Source: Streptomyces sp. CB02400
GTDB taxonomy: Bacteria > Actinomycetota > Actinomycetes > Streptomycetales > Streptomycetaceae
DNA: 64,000 nucleotides
Direction of reading: 5' to 3'
Assembly (NCBI RefSeq): GCF_001905725.1
Contig: NZ_LIWB01000004.1
Location: forward strand, 434,001-498,000
Shown piece by piece: positions 16,912 to 25,101 of the stretch. The translations under genes and the position numbers were made by a program. Under the pieces are notes generated by a model. That model was given only the letters and a program-made list of their open reading frames with translations, was not told where the DNA came from and ran no database searches. How positions within the stretch are numbered: position 1 is the first letter of the stretch; every line of letters starts with the position of its first letter.

Positions 16912-17893
16912 ACGGGGGTTGGTCCTCTATCAGGGACGACTTGGCCAGTAGGTAGGCCAGTTGGGCTCTGCTGCGGCTGTTGAGGGACTCCGAGGCCTTC
17001 CTGATGTGGGTGGAGACGGTTCGGGTGCTGATGCCCAGGCGCTTGGAGATCGCGGCGTCCGTGTGGCCCTCCACCATCAGCCGGAGCACGGCCCTGCGGG
17101 TCTCGTCGGTCATCAGGGGCGGTCTGCTCAGCTCCTGGGAGATGCTGACCGGCTCGGCGCGCTGCCATGCCTGGTCGAAGACGGTGGCCAGGTAGGCGAC
17201 GATCGCGGGGTGTTCGATCGCCAGGGCGGTGGTGTCCAGGTCGAGCAGCGGGTCGGGGATGAAGGCGATGCGCCGGTCGTAGATGATCAGCCGGTCGAAG
17301 ACCTCGTTGAGGGTGCGGATCTGTGCCCCGGCCACCGTGACCTTCTCGATGTAGGCGAGCGTCGGTCCGTGGGTGCGCACGGTGTGCTGGTACAGCGTGC
17401 GTTGTCTGACCCCTCTGGCCAGCAGTTCCAGGTTGTCCGAGAGGACGCGGGCGAGGGTGTCCGAGGGCCTGGCGCCGCCCGGCTTGGCGGTGACCAGCTC
17501 CTCCCGGCACTCGTCGCGGGCCTGTTGCAGGGCGGCCCGGATGACGTCGGTGCCGCGCAGCAGCCGTACCGCCGTACCGGATACGCGGTGTTCCTCGCGG
17601 TAGACGTCCTCGGCGGCGGTGAGCGCCTCCTGGATGGCGGCGATGGTGTGCTGCTGCACCAGGACGGCGCGTTCGATGGGCCGCCGCAGCTCGTTGCTGG
17701 CGATGTCGGGAGGCACGGCGCCCAGCAGTGTCGGGTCTTCGGCCATCGGACGCAGCAGCCCCAGTTCGACCAGGCAGTCCGGAATGTCACCCGATATCGG
17801 CCCCTTGGTGAGGGCCTCGCGGTAGCGCCGGAGGCCGTTCTCGCACAGCGCCACCACGTTGGGTTGTGGCTTTATGTCCGGGTTTCTGCACAT
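16910..17893 (-). CDS. LuxR-type HTH regulator (orphan, TrmB-like architecture)
   Basis: The 327-aa protein uses ATG 17893 (AAGGGGG upstream; GTG 17899 is an alternative). About 240 N-terminal residues are helical, with no receiver, PAS or autoinducer-domain signature; a central segment (LIIYDRRIAFIPDPLLD) resembles the TrmB-like effector region of streptomycete orphan regulators. The C-terminus is a LuxR HTH: TDAAISKRLGISTRTVSTHIRKASESLNSRSRAQLAYLL. It diverges from a 60-aa TTA-containing peptide gene across 127 nt, so it may control, or respond to, that peptide. Its 3' end overlaps dispersed repeat copy A. Confidence 0.82.
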   Translation of the reverse strand: MCRNPDIKPQPNVVALCENGLRRYREALTKGPISGDIPDCLVELGLLRPMAEDPTLLGAVPPDIASNELRRPIERAVLVQQHTIAAIQEALTAAEDVYREEHRVSGTAVRLLRGTDVIRAALQQARDECREELVTAKPGGARPSDTLARVLSDNLELLARGVRQRTLYQHTVRTHGPTLAYIEKVTVAGAQIRTLNEVFDRLIIYDRRIAFIPDPLLDLDTTALAIEHPAIVAYLATVFDQAWQRAEPVSISQELSRPPLMTDETRRAVLRLMVEGHTDAAISKRLGISTRTVSTHIRKASESLNSRSRAQLAYLLAKSSLIEDQPP

Positions 17894-18020
17894 ACACACC
17901 CCCTTCTGGTTTCTGCACTGCGTGATCGCGATGCTACCCAGACGTCTGTCCGGCCGGTTTCCTGCGGCATAGTTCCAAGGGCGAAAACACAACAGCTTTT
18001 CGCCAAACGGAAGGGTAATC

Positions 18021-18203
18021 ATGAAATTAGCGAAGCCGACCGTGAAGGAATTCGCAGGAATTCTCGCGGCGGCACTGGTGACGGGATTCGCGGTCCAGAT
18101 ACCGGGCGCGCACAGCACGTCCGCCACACCGGACCAGGCCGACGGAGCCGGACAGTCGCAGTCGGCCCCGGCCGACGGCCCGCAGGACGACGGGTGGCCG
18201 TAG
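18021..18203 (+). CDS. 60-aa secreted or membrane-anchored peptide with a TTA codon
   Basis: GGAAGGG precedes ATG 18021. The product has a Lys-containing start, a hydrophobic stretch (residues 11-26, FAGILAAALVTGFAVQ), a possible cleavage region around AHS-TSA, then a Gln/Asp/Ser-rich hydrophilic tail ending GWP. No family is recognised. The third codon (18027-18029) is TTA, read by the bldA tRNA in streptomycetes, so translation should be delayed until differentiation. The unusual AT-rich first codons set it apart from the GC-rich surroundings. Its divergence from the LuxR-type gene hints at a peptide signal or target of that regulator. Confidence 0.65.
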   Translation: MKLAKPTVKEFAGILAAALVTGFAVQIPGAHSTSATPDQADGAGQSQSAPADGPQDDGWP

Positions 18204-18270
18204 ATCACCCCTGAGGACGCCGACACCGCCAGGGGAGCCGGGCAACTCACTCGACACACGGGGGCGCGTG

Positions 18271-19611
18271 ATGAGCACGAAGGCAGAGACCATCGGCATC
18301 ATTCTCGCCGGCGGCCGAGGTGAACGGGCCAAACCGATCACCCTGGAGTCCGCCGACTACATCAGGAGCAAGGCGCTCATCCCGTTCGTCGGCCGGCGCC
18401 TCATCGAGTGGGTCCTGGAGTCCTGCCGGGTGCAGGGGATCCGCCGCTTCTACGTGGTGACCCACGGCCTGGAGAACCGCAACCAGATCAAGTTGCTGCT
18501 CGGCCACGGCGAACGCCACGGCGTACGGATCACGTACTCGCGCTCGCGCTTCGACCGCTACAACGTCGGATCCGCCGGCGCCACCCTCCACAACCTCGAA
18601 CAGTGGGACCTGCAGGGACGCGCGCTCGTGCTGCCCGTCGACTCGCTCTTCGACTTCGACCTGGGCGCCCTGCACGCCACCCACGACGCACAGGACGCGC
18701 TGGTCACGGTGGCGGCGGTCGCCCGCACCCCGGCCGAGATCGCCCACAAGTACGGGGTGATGCGCACCGACGAACGGGGCCTGGTCCAGGGCTTCGTGGA
18801 GAAACCCGGCCTGACGGAACTGGGCGAACTGTTCCCGCGGACCCTGGCGGAACCCGACACCGGGCTCCCCACCAACGCCGGGATGTACCTGGTGGACTGC
18901 GGCCGGCTGCGGCTGCTCGCACGGGAGCCGGAGCTGTTCCGGCAGTCGCACCAGCGCCTGGACTGGGGCGGCGACCTGCTGCCCTGGCTGGTCCGCCACG
19001 GCCACCCGGTGGCCACCCACACCATCGGCCGCCTCGGCGACCTGGGCAACGTGCCCGACTACCTGGACACCGTACGGCTCGTGCTCAACGGCGCGTACGA
19101 GCAGATGAACCGTCTGATGGACCAACCCGACGACACCGCCCGGCGGCGCTGGATCCACGAGTCCAGCCTGCAGACCAAGGACGACGTCACCGGCACCACC
19201 CTCGCCCAGAAGATCGACGAGGGCTCGGTGGTGATCGGGGCGGGCGTCCGGATCGGCCGGGACGTGGAGATAGGTCCGGGAGTGCGCCTGGAGAACGCGG
19301 ACGTCGGCGACGGGGCCGAGGTCCGCGAGGGCAGCACCCTGGTCCGCTCCACCGTGGGCGAATCCGCGGTGATCGGCTCGTACGCCGACATCGCCGACAG
19401 CTACATCGGCCCGATGGCCGAGGTCCGCTCCGAACGCATCCGGCCGATCCGGCTGGAACGCCACACGGCGGTCGGTGACGGCGCCGTGCTCTGGCCGGGC
19501 TCGCGGCTGTGCGGGGTGACGGTCTATCCCCGCCTGCGTGTGCCCGCCCTGGCGGGGGTGCCCGCGCGGACCGAACTGAGGAGCGCCGAGGACGTCCTGC
19601 GCTGGGTGTGA
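18271..19611 (+). CDS. sugar-1-phosphate nucleotidyltransferase with left-handed beta-helix
   Basis: The 446-aa protein (ATG 18271; GTG 18268 in frame) opens with ILAGGRGERAKPIT and SKALIPFVGRRLIEW, the nucleotide- and sugar-binding loops of NTP transferases. The pattern deviates from classical GlgC (GTRL-PLT replaced by GERAKPIT). Residues about 305-420 contain hexapeptide turns (VVIGAGVRIGRDVEIGPGV), forming a left-handed beta-helix as in GlgC-type enzymes. It could make ADP- or GDP-sugar; supply of ADP-glucose to the GlgM/GlgE pathway in this window is attractive but not shown. The gap to the next gene is 40 nt. Confidence 0.82.
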   Translation: MSTKAETIGIILAGGRGERAKPITLESADYIRSKALIPFVGRRLIEWVLESCRVQGIRRFYVVTHGLENRNQIKLLLGHGERHGVRITYSRSRFDRYNVGSAGATLHNLEQWDLQGRALVLPVDSLFDFDLGALHATHDAQDALVTVAAVARTPAEIAHKYGVMRTDERGLVQGFVEKPGLTELGELFPRTLAEPDTGLPTNAGMYLVDCGRLRLLAREPELFRQSHQRLDWGGDLLPWLVRHGHPVATHTIGRLGDLGNVPDYLDTVRLVLNGAYEQMNRLMDQPDDTARRRWIHESSLQTKDDVTGTTLAQKIDEGSVVIGAGVRIGRDVEIGPGVRLENADVGDGAEVREGSTLVRSTVGESAVIGSYADIADSYIGPMAEVRSERIRPIRLERHTAVGDGAVLWPGSRLCGVTVYPRLRVPALAGVPARTELRSAEDVLRWV

Positions 19612-19651
19612 GTCCATCTCGCCCCGGCCCAGGCTGACCAGGGAGGGCCCC

Positions 19652-20353
19652 ATGCACAACCCCATCGCCGTCGTGGGCGGAGCAGGCCGGCTCGGCACGC
19701 TCGTCACGCGCCGGCTGACCGAGCAAGGCCACCGGGTACGGGTGGTGAGCCGGCATCCGCAACGCGGCCGGCTGCCGCTCGGAGTGGAGCTCCACCGCGC
19801 GGACGTACGGTACGCGGACACGCTGGCCCCCGCCCTGCGGGACTGCTCCGCGATCGTGTTCGCCGTCGAACCCGGAACCGCCAACTCCGGCCCGGACAGC
19901 CCCGAGGCCACCATGTACGACGGAGTGCGCAACGTGCTCTCCGCCGCCACCGAGCACGGCGAGCGCCCGCACGTGGTGCTGGTCAGCCAGATCTTCGTGA
20001 CCCGTCGCGAGCACCCGATGAACGCCTACGGCCGGCTCCTCGACTGGCGGCTGCGCGGCGAGGACGCCGTACGCGCCTGCGGCCTTCCGTACACGGTGAT
20101 CCGGCCGAGCTGGCTGACCGACGACGCGTTCGCCGGCGCCCGGGTCCGCTTCGAGCAGGACGACCGGGGCGACGGCTGGGTCTCCCGTACGGCGGTCGCG
20201 GAGGCGTGTGTGCAGGCGATCGGCATACCCGAGGCCTCGGGCAGGACCTTCGAGATCTACAACGAGCCCGGGGAGGCCCCGGCGGACTGGGCGCCGCTGT
20301 TCCGGCGGCTCACCCCGGACCGGATCCTCGCCTGGGCGGGCGGCCGCACCTGA
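19652..20353 (+). CDS. NmrA/atypical SDR family NAD(P)-binding protein
   Basis: The 233-aa protein has the dinucleotide motif VVGGAGRLGTLV at the N-terminus, an acidic and Arg-rich beta2 turn (VVSRHPQRGR) favouring NADP, and a C-terminal region (YTVIRPSWLTDD, GRTFEIYN) typical of NmrA-like/extended SDRs that lack a full catalytic triad. A GGGAGGG ribosome site precedes ATG 19652. It follows the nucleotidyltransferase by 40 nt, so a sugar-nucleotide or redox-sensing role is possible. Substrate unknown. Confidence 0.8.
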   Translation: MHNPIAVVGGAGRLGTLVTRRLTEQGHRVRVVSRHPQRGRLPLGVELHRADVRYADTLAPALRDCSAIVFAVEPGTANSGPDSPEATMYDGVRNVLSAATEHGERPHVVLVSQIFVTRREHPMNAYGRLLDWRLRGEDAVRACGLPYTVIRPSWLTDDAFAGARVRFEQDDRGDGWVSRTAVAEACVQAIGIPEASGRTFEIYNEPGEAPADWAPLFRRLTPDRILAWAGGRT

Positions 20354-20604
20354 CCCCTCCCCCGGAACGACGCGGGCCGGTGCCCCACCACCGCCCTCGT
20401 CAGCGGCGCCCGCCGGCACATCCCCCGAGCCGGCGGGCGCCGGTGGGGCTCAGGCCCCCAGGAAATCCTTTGAGGAATCTCCCGGTGAAATCCCCGGGAA
20501 TTCCTCCTTCACGAAAAGCGCCGGCGAACGGCCGCGCCCGAAGGCGCGAGAAACACCTCGACTTGAAGGCTTGAAGGATCGAAGGCTCGAAGAGAGGGCC
20601 CACC

Positions 20605-21834
20605 ATGTCCGTGGAGCATCGGCAGCAGTTACCCGATGGTATTCCCGTGAGAATTCCCGAGGGAATCCTCTCCGAGGTTCTCTCCGGGGCGCTCGCATCG
20701 ATTCCGCGCAGCGACCAGCGACGCCGGGGAGAACTCTACGTACGGGGTCTGCTCACGGTCGCGGGAAAGAAGACGATGCGCGCCCTGGCCGACGGCGCCG
20801 GGAACAGCGTGGAGCAGAGCCTCTACCAGTTCATCACCAAGTCCACCTGGCGCAACGGCCCGGTGCGCCGGGCGATGGCCCGGCTGGTGGCACAGCGACT
20901 CGACCCCCGCGCCTGGGTGGTGCACCCGCTGGTCATCACCAAGGTCGGCCGGCACTCCGTGGGAGTGGAGCGGCAGTGGGTCGCGGACCTGGGCCGGGTC
21001 GTCAACTGCCAGCAGGCCATGGGTGTGTGGCTGGTCTCCGAGCAGGGGAGCTGTCCGGTGGACTGGCGGCTCGCGCTGCCCGAGTGCTGGACGGACCACC
21101 CCGAGCGGCGCGACCGCGCCTCGATCCCGGAGCATGTCGCCTCCTGCCCGCCCGAGCAGTGCGCGATCGGCTCGGTCGCGCGCATGTCGTCGGGCTGGGA
21201 GCTGCCGGACCGGCCCGTGGTGATGGATCTGCGGGACGGCGACCCCTACGCCGTCAGTGCCGAACTCAGCGCCCGGCAGGTCCCGTTCGTCCTGCGCATC
21301 GACCCCGCCACCCGGTTCGCGCTGCCCGACCCGGTACGGCCGCCCGCCGGTGACCACGCGGGCCCGGCCGACGCGCTGATCGCGGCGCTCAGCCGGAACT
21401 GCCTGCCCGTGGAGTGGTACGACCACACCACGGACACCGTGCGGGCCACCTCCGTGGGCGCCACCCGCGTACGGCTGCGGCGGCGTTCGGGGTCCGCGCC
21501 GGCCGGCGAGCGCCGGGAGCTGGTACTGCTCGGCGCGTGGACCGACCGCAATCGGCGCGTCCCCGGCGAGTACTGGCTGTCCAACCTCTCCGGGGCCCAG
21601 CTCGGGACGGTGTACCGCACCGCGATGCTCATCCGGCGGGTGGTACGCGACCAGGCCGAGGTCACCGACGGTCTGGGCGCCCGGGACTTCGAGGGACGGT
21701 CGTTCCGCGGCTGGCACCACCACATGACGATGGTGACCGTGGCCCACGCGGCGCACGCGCTGGCGTGGTCCGAGGAGGCCGCCGAGGCGCGTGCGGCCGT
21801 ACGGGAACGGCGGCCTATGGTGCCGGTCGCATGA
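20605..21834 (+). CDS. IS701-type transposase-derived protein, domesticated, with a TTA codon
   Basis: The 409-aa protein follows IS701 DDE transposases through YVRGLL, YQFITKSTWRNGPVRRAMA, GRHSVGVERQW, VVMDLRDGDPYA, VPFVLRID, WLSNLSG and FEGRSFRGWHHH. The first catalytic Asp (usually in an IDDT motif) is lost: the site reads LVITKVGRHSVGV. The C-terminal RW-IE glutamate region reads RRVVRDQ. No terminal inverted repeats or target duplications are visible. The reading frame overlaps the maltokinase gene by ATGA and is intact, implying a retained, probably DNA-binding, function. Codon 9 (20629-20631) is TTA, making expression bldA-dependent. Confidence 0.8.
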   Translation: MSVEHRQQLPDGIPVRIPEGILSEVLSGALASIPRSDQRRRGELYVRGLLTVAGKKTMRALADGAGNSVEQSLYQFITKSTWRNGPVRRAMARLVAQRLDPRAWVVHPLVITKVGRHSVGVERQWVADLGRVVNCQQAMGVWLVSEQGSCPVDWRLALPECWTDHPERRDRASIPEHVASCPPEQCAIGSVARMSSGWELPDRPVVMDLRDGDPYAVSAELSARQVPFVLRIDPATRFALPDPVRPPAGDHAGPADALIAALSRNCLPVEWYDHTTDTVRATSVGATRVRLRRRSGSAPAGERRELVLLGAWTDRNRRVPGEYWLSNLSGAQLGTVYRTAMLIRRVVRDQAEVTDGLGARDFEGRSFRGWHHHMTMVTVAHAAHALAWSEEAAEARAAVRERRPMVPVA

Positions 21835-23297
21835 GCGCGCCCACCCACACCGTCGACCTGACGCGCGTCGTCGCGGAGCTGCGGCGCTCCCTGCCGGGCT
21901 GGCTGGCCGGGCGCCGCTGGTACGCGGGCAAGCAGGGCAAGCAGGGCGAGGGACAGCACCCGCCGCCCGTCGAACCGGTCCTCGCCGACCTGCTGCACCC
22001 GGGCGATCCCGCGCTGGTGCAGCTGGTGGTGCGGGCGGGGCGGCGCGGGCACGAGGAGTGGTACCAGGTCCTCGTCGGAGTCGGCCGGGAGGCGGCCGGG
22101 GCGCCGGCCGGTGACACCCTCATCGGCCGGGTGCCGGAACCCGACGGACCGGACCTGCTGCTGTACGAGGCCACCGCCGACCCGTGGCTGATGTCCCGGC
22201 TGCTGGCGCGGCTGGCCGCCGAGGACACCGACGGCCGGGTGGAGTGCCACCGGCCGGCCGGCGCGGAGTTCCCGCTCGGCCTGCCGGCCCGGGTGATCAC
22301 CGCCGAGCAGTCCAACACCTCGGTGGCGTTCGGCGACCGGCTGATGCTCAAGGTGCTGCGCCGCCTGGTCCCGGGCCCGCATCCGGAGCTGGAGCTGCTC
22401 ACCGCCCTGGAGCGGGACGGTGACGTACCGAGCGCCCGGCCGCTGGCGTGGATGCGGACCACCGACGCGTTCCCGGCCGGTCCCACCACGCTCGCCGTCC
22501 TCCAGGAGTTCGTGCCGTCGCGGGGCGACGGCTGGTCCCTGGCCACCGCGCAGGCCGCGGAGTGCGTCGGCGGCGACTGCGCCTCGGTGGCCCCGCTGGG
22601 CGGCTTCGCCGAGGAGTCCCGCGCGCTGGGCCGGGCCACCGCACGGGTGCACACGGCGCTGGCGCGGCAGCTCGGCAGCAGGGAGCTGGGCCCCGAGGAG
22701 GCCCGCGCGCTGGCCGCCGAGCTGACCGGGCGGCTGGAGCAGGCCCTGGAGGAGGTACCCGAGCTGCTGCCGTACGCACGGCAGTTGCGGACGCTGCACC
22801 AGGACCTGCCGGAGCTGGCGGGCCGCGGTCACCGGCTGCTCGTGCAGCGCGTCCACGGCGATCTGCATCTGGGCCAGGTGCTGCGCGCGCCGCACGGCTG
22901 GGTGCTCATCGACTTCGAGGGCGAGCCGGGGCATCCGCTGGAGGAGCGCAGACGGCCGCGGCCGGCGGTGCGCGACGTGGCGGCCATGCTGCGGTCCTTC
23001 GACTACGCCGCCCATCACGCGCTCTTCGAGGTGCTGGGCGGGCCGTCCGCACGGCGCGGCGGCAGACCCGCCCGCCGGGCCGCGGCCTGGGCGGTGCACA
23101 ACCGGCGCGCGTTCAGCGAGGGGTACGCCGAGGCGGGCGGAGCCGACCCCCGGCGGAGCCCGGTGCTGCTGCGCGCCTTCGAGGCGGACAAGGCGGTCTA
23201 CGAGGCGGTGTACGAGGCCCGTAACCGTCCCGACTGGCTGCCCATTCCGCTGGCCGCGATACGCCGCCTCGTCCATGAACGCCCGAGCGCGGCCTGA
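21831..23297 (+). CDS. maltokinase (Pep2/Mak type)
   Basis: The 488-aa enzyme would phosphorylate maltose with ATP to give alpha-maltose 1-phosphate, the donor for GlgE. It has the N-terminal maltokinase cap (LAGRRWYAGKQ), kinase-like core, catalytic HGDLHLGQVL and metal-binding IDFEGEP. Start ATG 21831 overlaps the preceding stop (ATGA). Trehalose synthase (TreS), usually fused or adjacent in Actinobacteria, is not in this window, so maltose must come from elsewhere. It belongs functionally with glgE and glgB 13 kb downstream. Confidence 0.92.
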   Translation: MSAPTHTVDLTRVVAELRRSLPGWLAGRRWYAGKQGKQGEGQHPPPVEPVLADLLHPGDPALVQLVVRAGRRGHEEWYQVLVGVGREAAGAPAGDTLIGRVPEPDGPDLLLYEATADPWLMSRLLARLAAEDTDGRVECHRPAGAEFPLGLPARVITAEQSNTSVAFGDRLMLKVLRRLVPGPHPELELLTALERDGDVPSARPLAWMRTTDAFPAGPTTLAVLQEFVPSRGDGWSLATAQAAECVGGDCASVAPLGGFAEESRALGRATARVHTALARQLGSRELGPEEARALAAELTGRLEQALEEVPELLPYARQLRTLHQDLPELAGRGHRLLVQRVHGDLHLGQVLRAPHGWVLIDFEGEPGHPLEERRRPRPAVRDVAAMLRSFDYAAHHALFEVLGGPSARRGGRPARRAAAWAVHNRRAFSEGYAEAGGADPRRSPVLLRAFEADKAVYEAVYEARNRPDWLPIPLAAIRRLVHERPSAA

Positions 23298-23401
23298 AAT
23301 CCACGACAGGTCAGGAAGTCGCCCGTATTTCATTGCCGCCCGACGGCCCCCATTGACACGATTTCACGAGTCCGGACCGGCGTGGAACAGGAGACAATTC
23401 G

Positions 23402-24106
23402 ATGATCCACCAGTTCATTCTGGCCGCACCCAAGCCGGGTATGACGGCACAGGAATTCCAGGACTACTGGGTGAACGTGCACGCCGTGCAGTACGCGGCG
23501 AAGATTCCGCAGATCCGGAAGTACATGGTCGACACCGTCGTCGACATCGAGGGCAACCTCGGCTCGCCGGCCCTCCCCCACCAGGGCATCGCCGAGATCT
23601 GGCTGGCCAACGGCGAGGAGCAGCTCGCCTCGCTGCAGACCGACGAGTTCCTGAACGGCGCGCGGCTGGACGAGCCGAACTGGGCGGCGTTCTGGCTGAC
23701 GATCGTGGTCGACACCACCGCGCACGAGATCGTGCCCGGTCCGGGGCCGGGCCGCGACCGGGACTGGGTCAAGCTCACCGTGCTGATGAAGCGCCGCCCC
23801 GGTCTCGACCTGGACGACTACCGCAAGCGGAGCCTGGACGGCTACGCCTCCGAGGTCCGCGGCGTCCCCGGCCTGCGCCGCTACCTGCACGCGCACACCG
23901 TGGACGGCGCGTACGTCTTCGGCGAGGCGGCCTTCGACTCCGTCGAGCAGCTGTGGTTCGACGACGTCGAGGCGCTCCAGCAGGCCTTGCGCTCCCCCCA
24001 CTTCACCGAGCGGGTCACGGCGGCACGGGACGAGATCACGGACCCGAAGTACGTCTTCTCGCTCGCCGCGAAGGAGAACTGGATCATCGGCCCCGAGGCC
24101 CGCTGA
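23402..24106 (+). CDS. EthD-domain protein (two dimeric alpha+beta repeats)
   Basis: The 234-aa protein contains two related halves. The first has FQDYWVNVHAVQYAAKIPQIRKYMVD, the second DDYRKRSLDGYASEVRGVPGLRRYLHAH. Both fit the EthD/dimeric alpha-beta barrel family, whose members include ether-degradation helpers and decarboxylase or cyclase subunits. AGGAGA precedes ATG 23402, and TTGACA occurs about 50 nt upstream, so a promoter here is plausible. It heads a five-gene set (EthD, DJ-1, ThDP enzyme, DJ-1, AGE fold) whose joint substrate is unknown. Confidence 0.8.
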   Translation: MIHQFILAAPKPGMTAQEFQDYWVNVHAVQYAAKIPQIRKYMVDTVVDIEGNLGSPALPHQGIAEIWLANGEEQLASLQTDEFLNGARLDEPNWAAFWLTIVVDTTAHEIVPGPGPGRDRDWVKLTVLMKRRPGLDLDDYRKRSLDGYASEVRGVPGLRRYLHAHTVDGAYVFGEAAFDSVEQLWFDDVEALQQALRSPHFTERVTAARDEITDPKYVFSLAAKENWIIGPEAR

Positions 24107-24192
24107 TCCCCCCGTTCAGGTGGCCGTGGCGCCGGCCCCTTCCGAGACGGCGCCCGGCCACCGACCCCGCACCGATTACCGAAGGAGCAGGC

Positions 24193-25029
24193 GTGGCCAG
24201 AAGGAACGCCAGGAAGATCCTCGTGATTCTGTCGGAGTACGGCTACTGGGGCGAGGAGCTCGTCGGGCCGCTGCACCACTTCGACCGGCAGGGCTACGAG
24301 GTCGTGTTCGCCACCCCGACCGGCAAGCGCGCGCACGCGCTGCCGCCGTCGATGGACCCCGGGTACGTCGATCCGCCGCTGGGCCGCTCGGTGACCTCGG
24401 AGAAGGTCGCCCGGCTCACCCAGGAGATCGACGCCTCCGACCGGCTGGACGACCCGGTCGACCTCTCGGCCTGGCTGCCGGAGCGCCCGTACACCGCCGA
24501 CGACGACTACCTGCGCAAGCTGGAGGCGTACCACCGCGCGGTCGACACGGTGGCGGAGGAGCTGGAGGAGTACGACGCCCTGCTGATCGTGGGCGGTTCG
24601 GGACCGATCGTGGACCTCGCCAACAACGAGCGGGTGCACGAGCTGATCCTCGCCTTCCTGCGCGCCGGCAAGCCGATCGGGGCCGAGTGCTACGGCGTCA
24701 CCCCGCTCGCGTTCGCCCGCGACTGGGAGGACCGCAAGTCGATCCTCTGGGGCAAGCACGTCACCGGGCACTGCAAGGAGTACGACTACAAGGACGGCAC
24801 CGGCTTCCTGGGCACCGACTTCGTGATGGGCCCGCCGCCGTACCCGCTGGAGTACATCCTGCGCGACGCCACCGGCCCCGACGGCCGCTACCACGGGAAT
24901 TTCGGCAAGGAGACCTCGGTCATCGTGGACTACCCGTTCATCACGGGCCGTTCCACGCCGGATTCCTATCTGACCGGCGAGAAGATCGTCGAGGTTCTCG
25001 AGGACGGGCTCCGCCGCTACGGCTGGTGA
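24193..25029 (+). CDS. DJ-1/PfpI-type protein (class I glutamine-amidotransferase fold), long form
   Basis: GTG 24193 follows GAAGGAG and gives 278 aa. The elbow Cys lies in GAECYGV (C166) and the fold starts KILVILSEYGYWGEEL. DJ-1/PfpI proteins include glyoxalase III/hydratases, isonitrile hydratases and chaperones. An extension of about 50 residues (DPSM...DDDYLRKL) lies between the first strand and the elbow, as in Hsp31/YajL-like long forms. It sits between the EthD and ThDP genes, suggesting it handles a reactive carbonyl or hydrates an intermediate. Precise reaction not predictable. Confidence 0.83.
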   Translation: MARRNARKILVILSEYGYWGEELVGPLHHFDRQGYEVVFATPTGKRAHALPPSMDPGYVDPPLGRSVTSEKVARLTQEIDASDRLDDPVDLSAWLPERPYTADDDYLRKLEAYHRAVDTVAEELEEYDALLIVGGSGPIVDLANNERVHELILAFLRAGKPIGAECYGVTPLAFARDWEDRKSILWGKHVTGHCKEYDYKDGTGFLGTDFVMGPPPYPLEYILRDATGPDGRYHGNFGKETSVIVDYPFITGRSTPDSYLTGEKIVEVLEDGLRRYGW

Positions 25030-25101
25030 CGGCCGGAAGAACTCACCGGCGTCTCAGGATTCCCAGAATTCTCAGGAGTCTCAGCGAGAAAAGGAAGAGA
25101 C

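Noticed and set aside
20605..21834. intact insertion sequence
   Set aside because: No terminal inverted repeats or target duplication were seen, the first catalytic Asp is missing, and the ORF is translationally coupled to the maltokinase gene.
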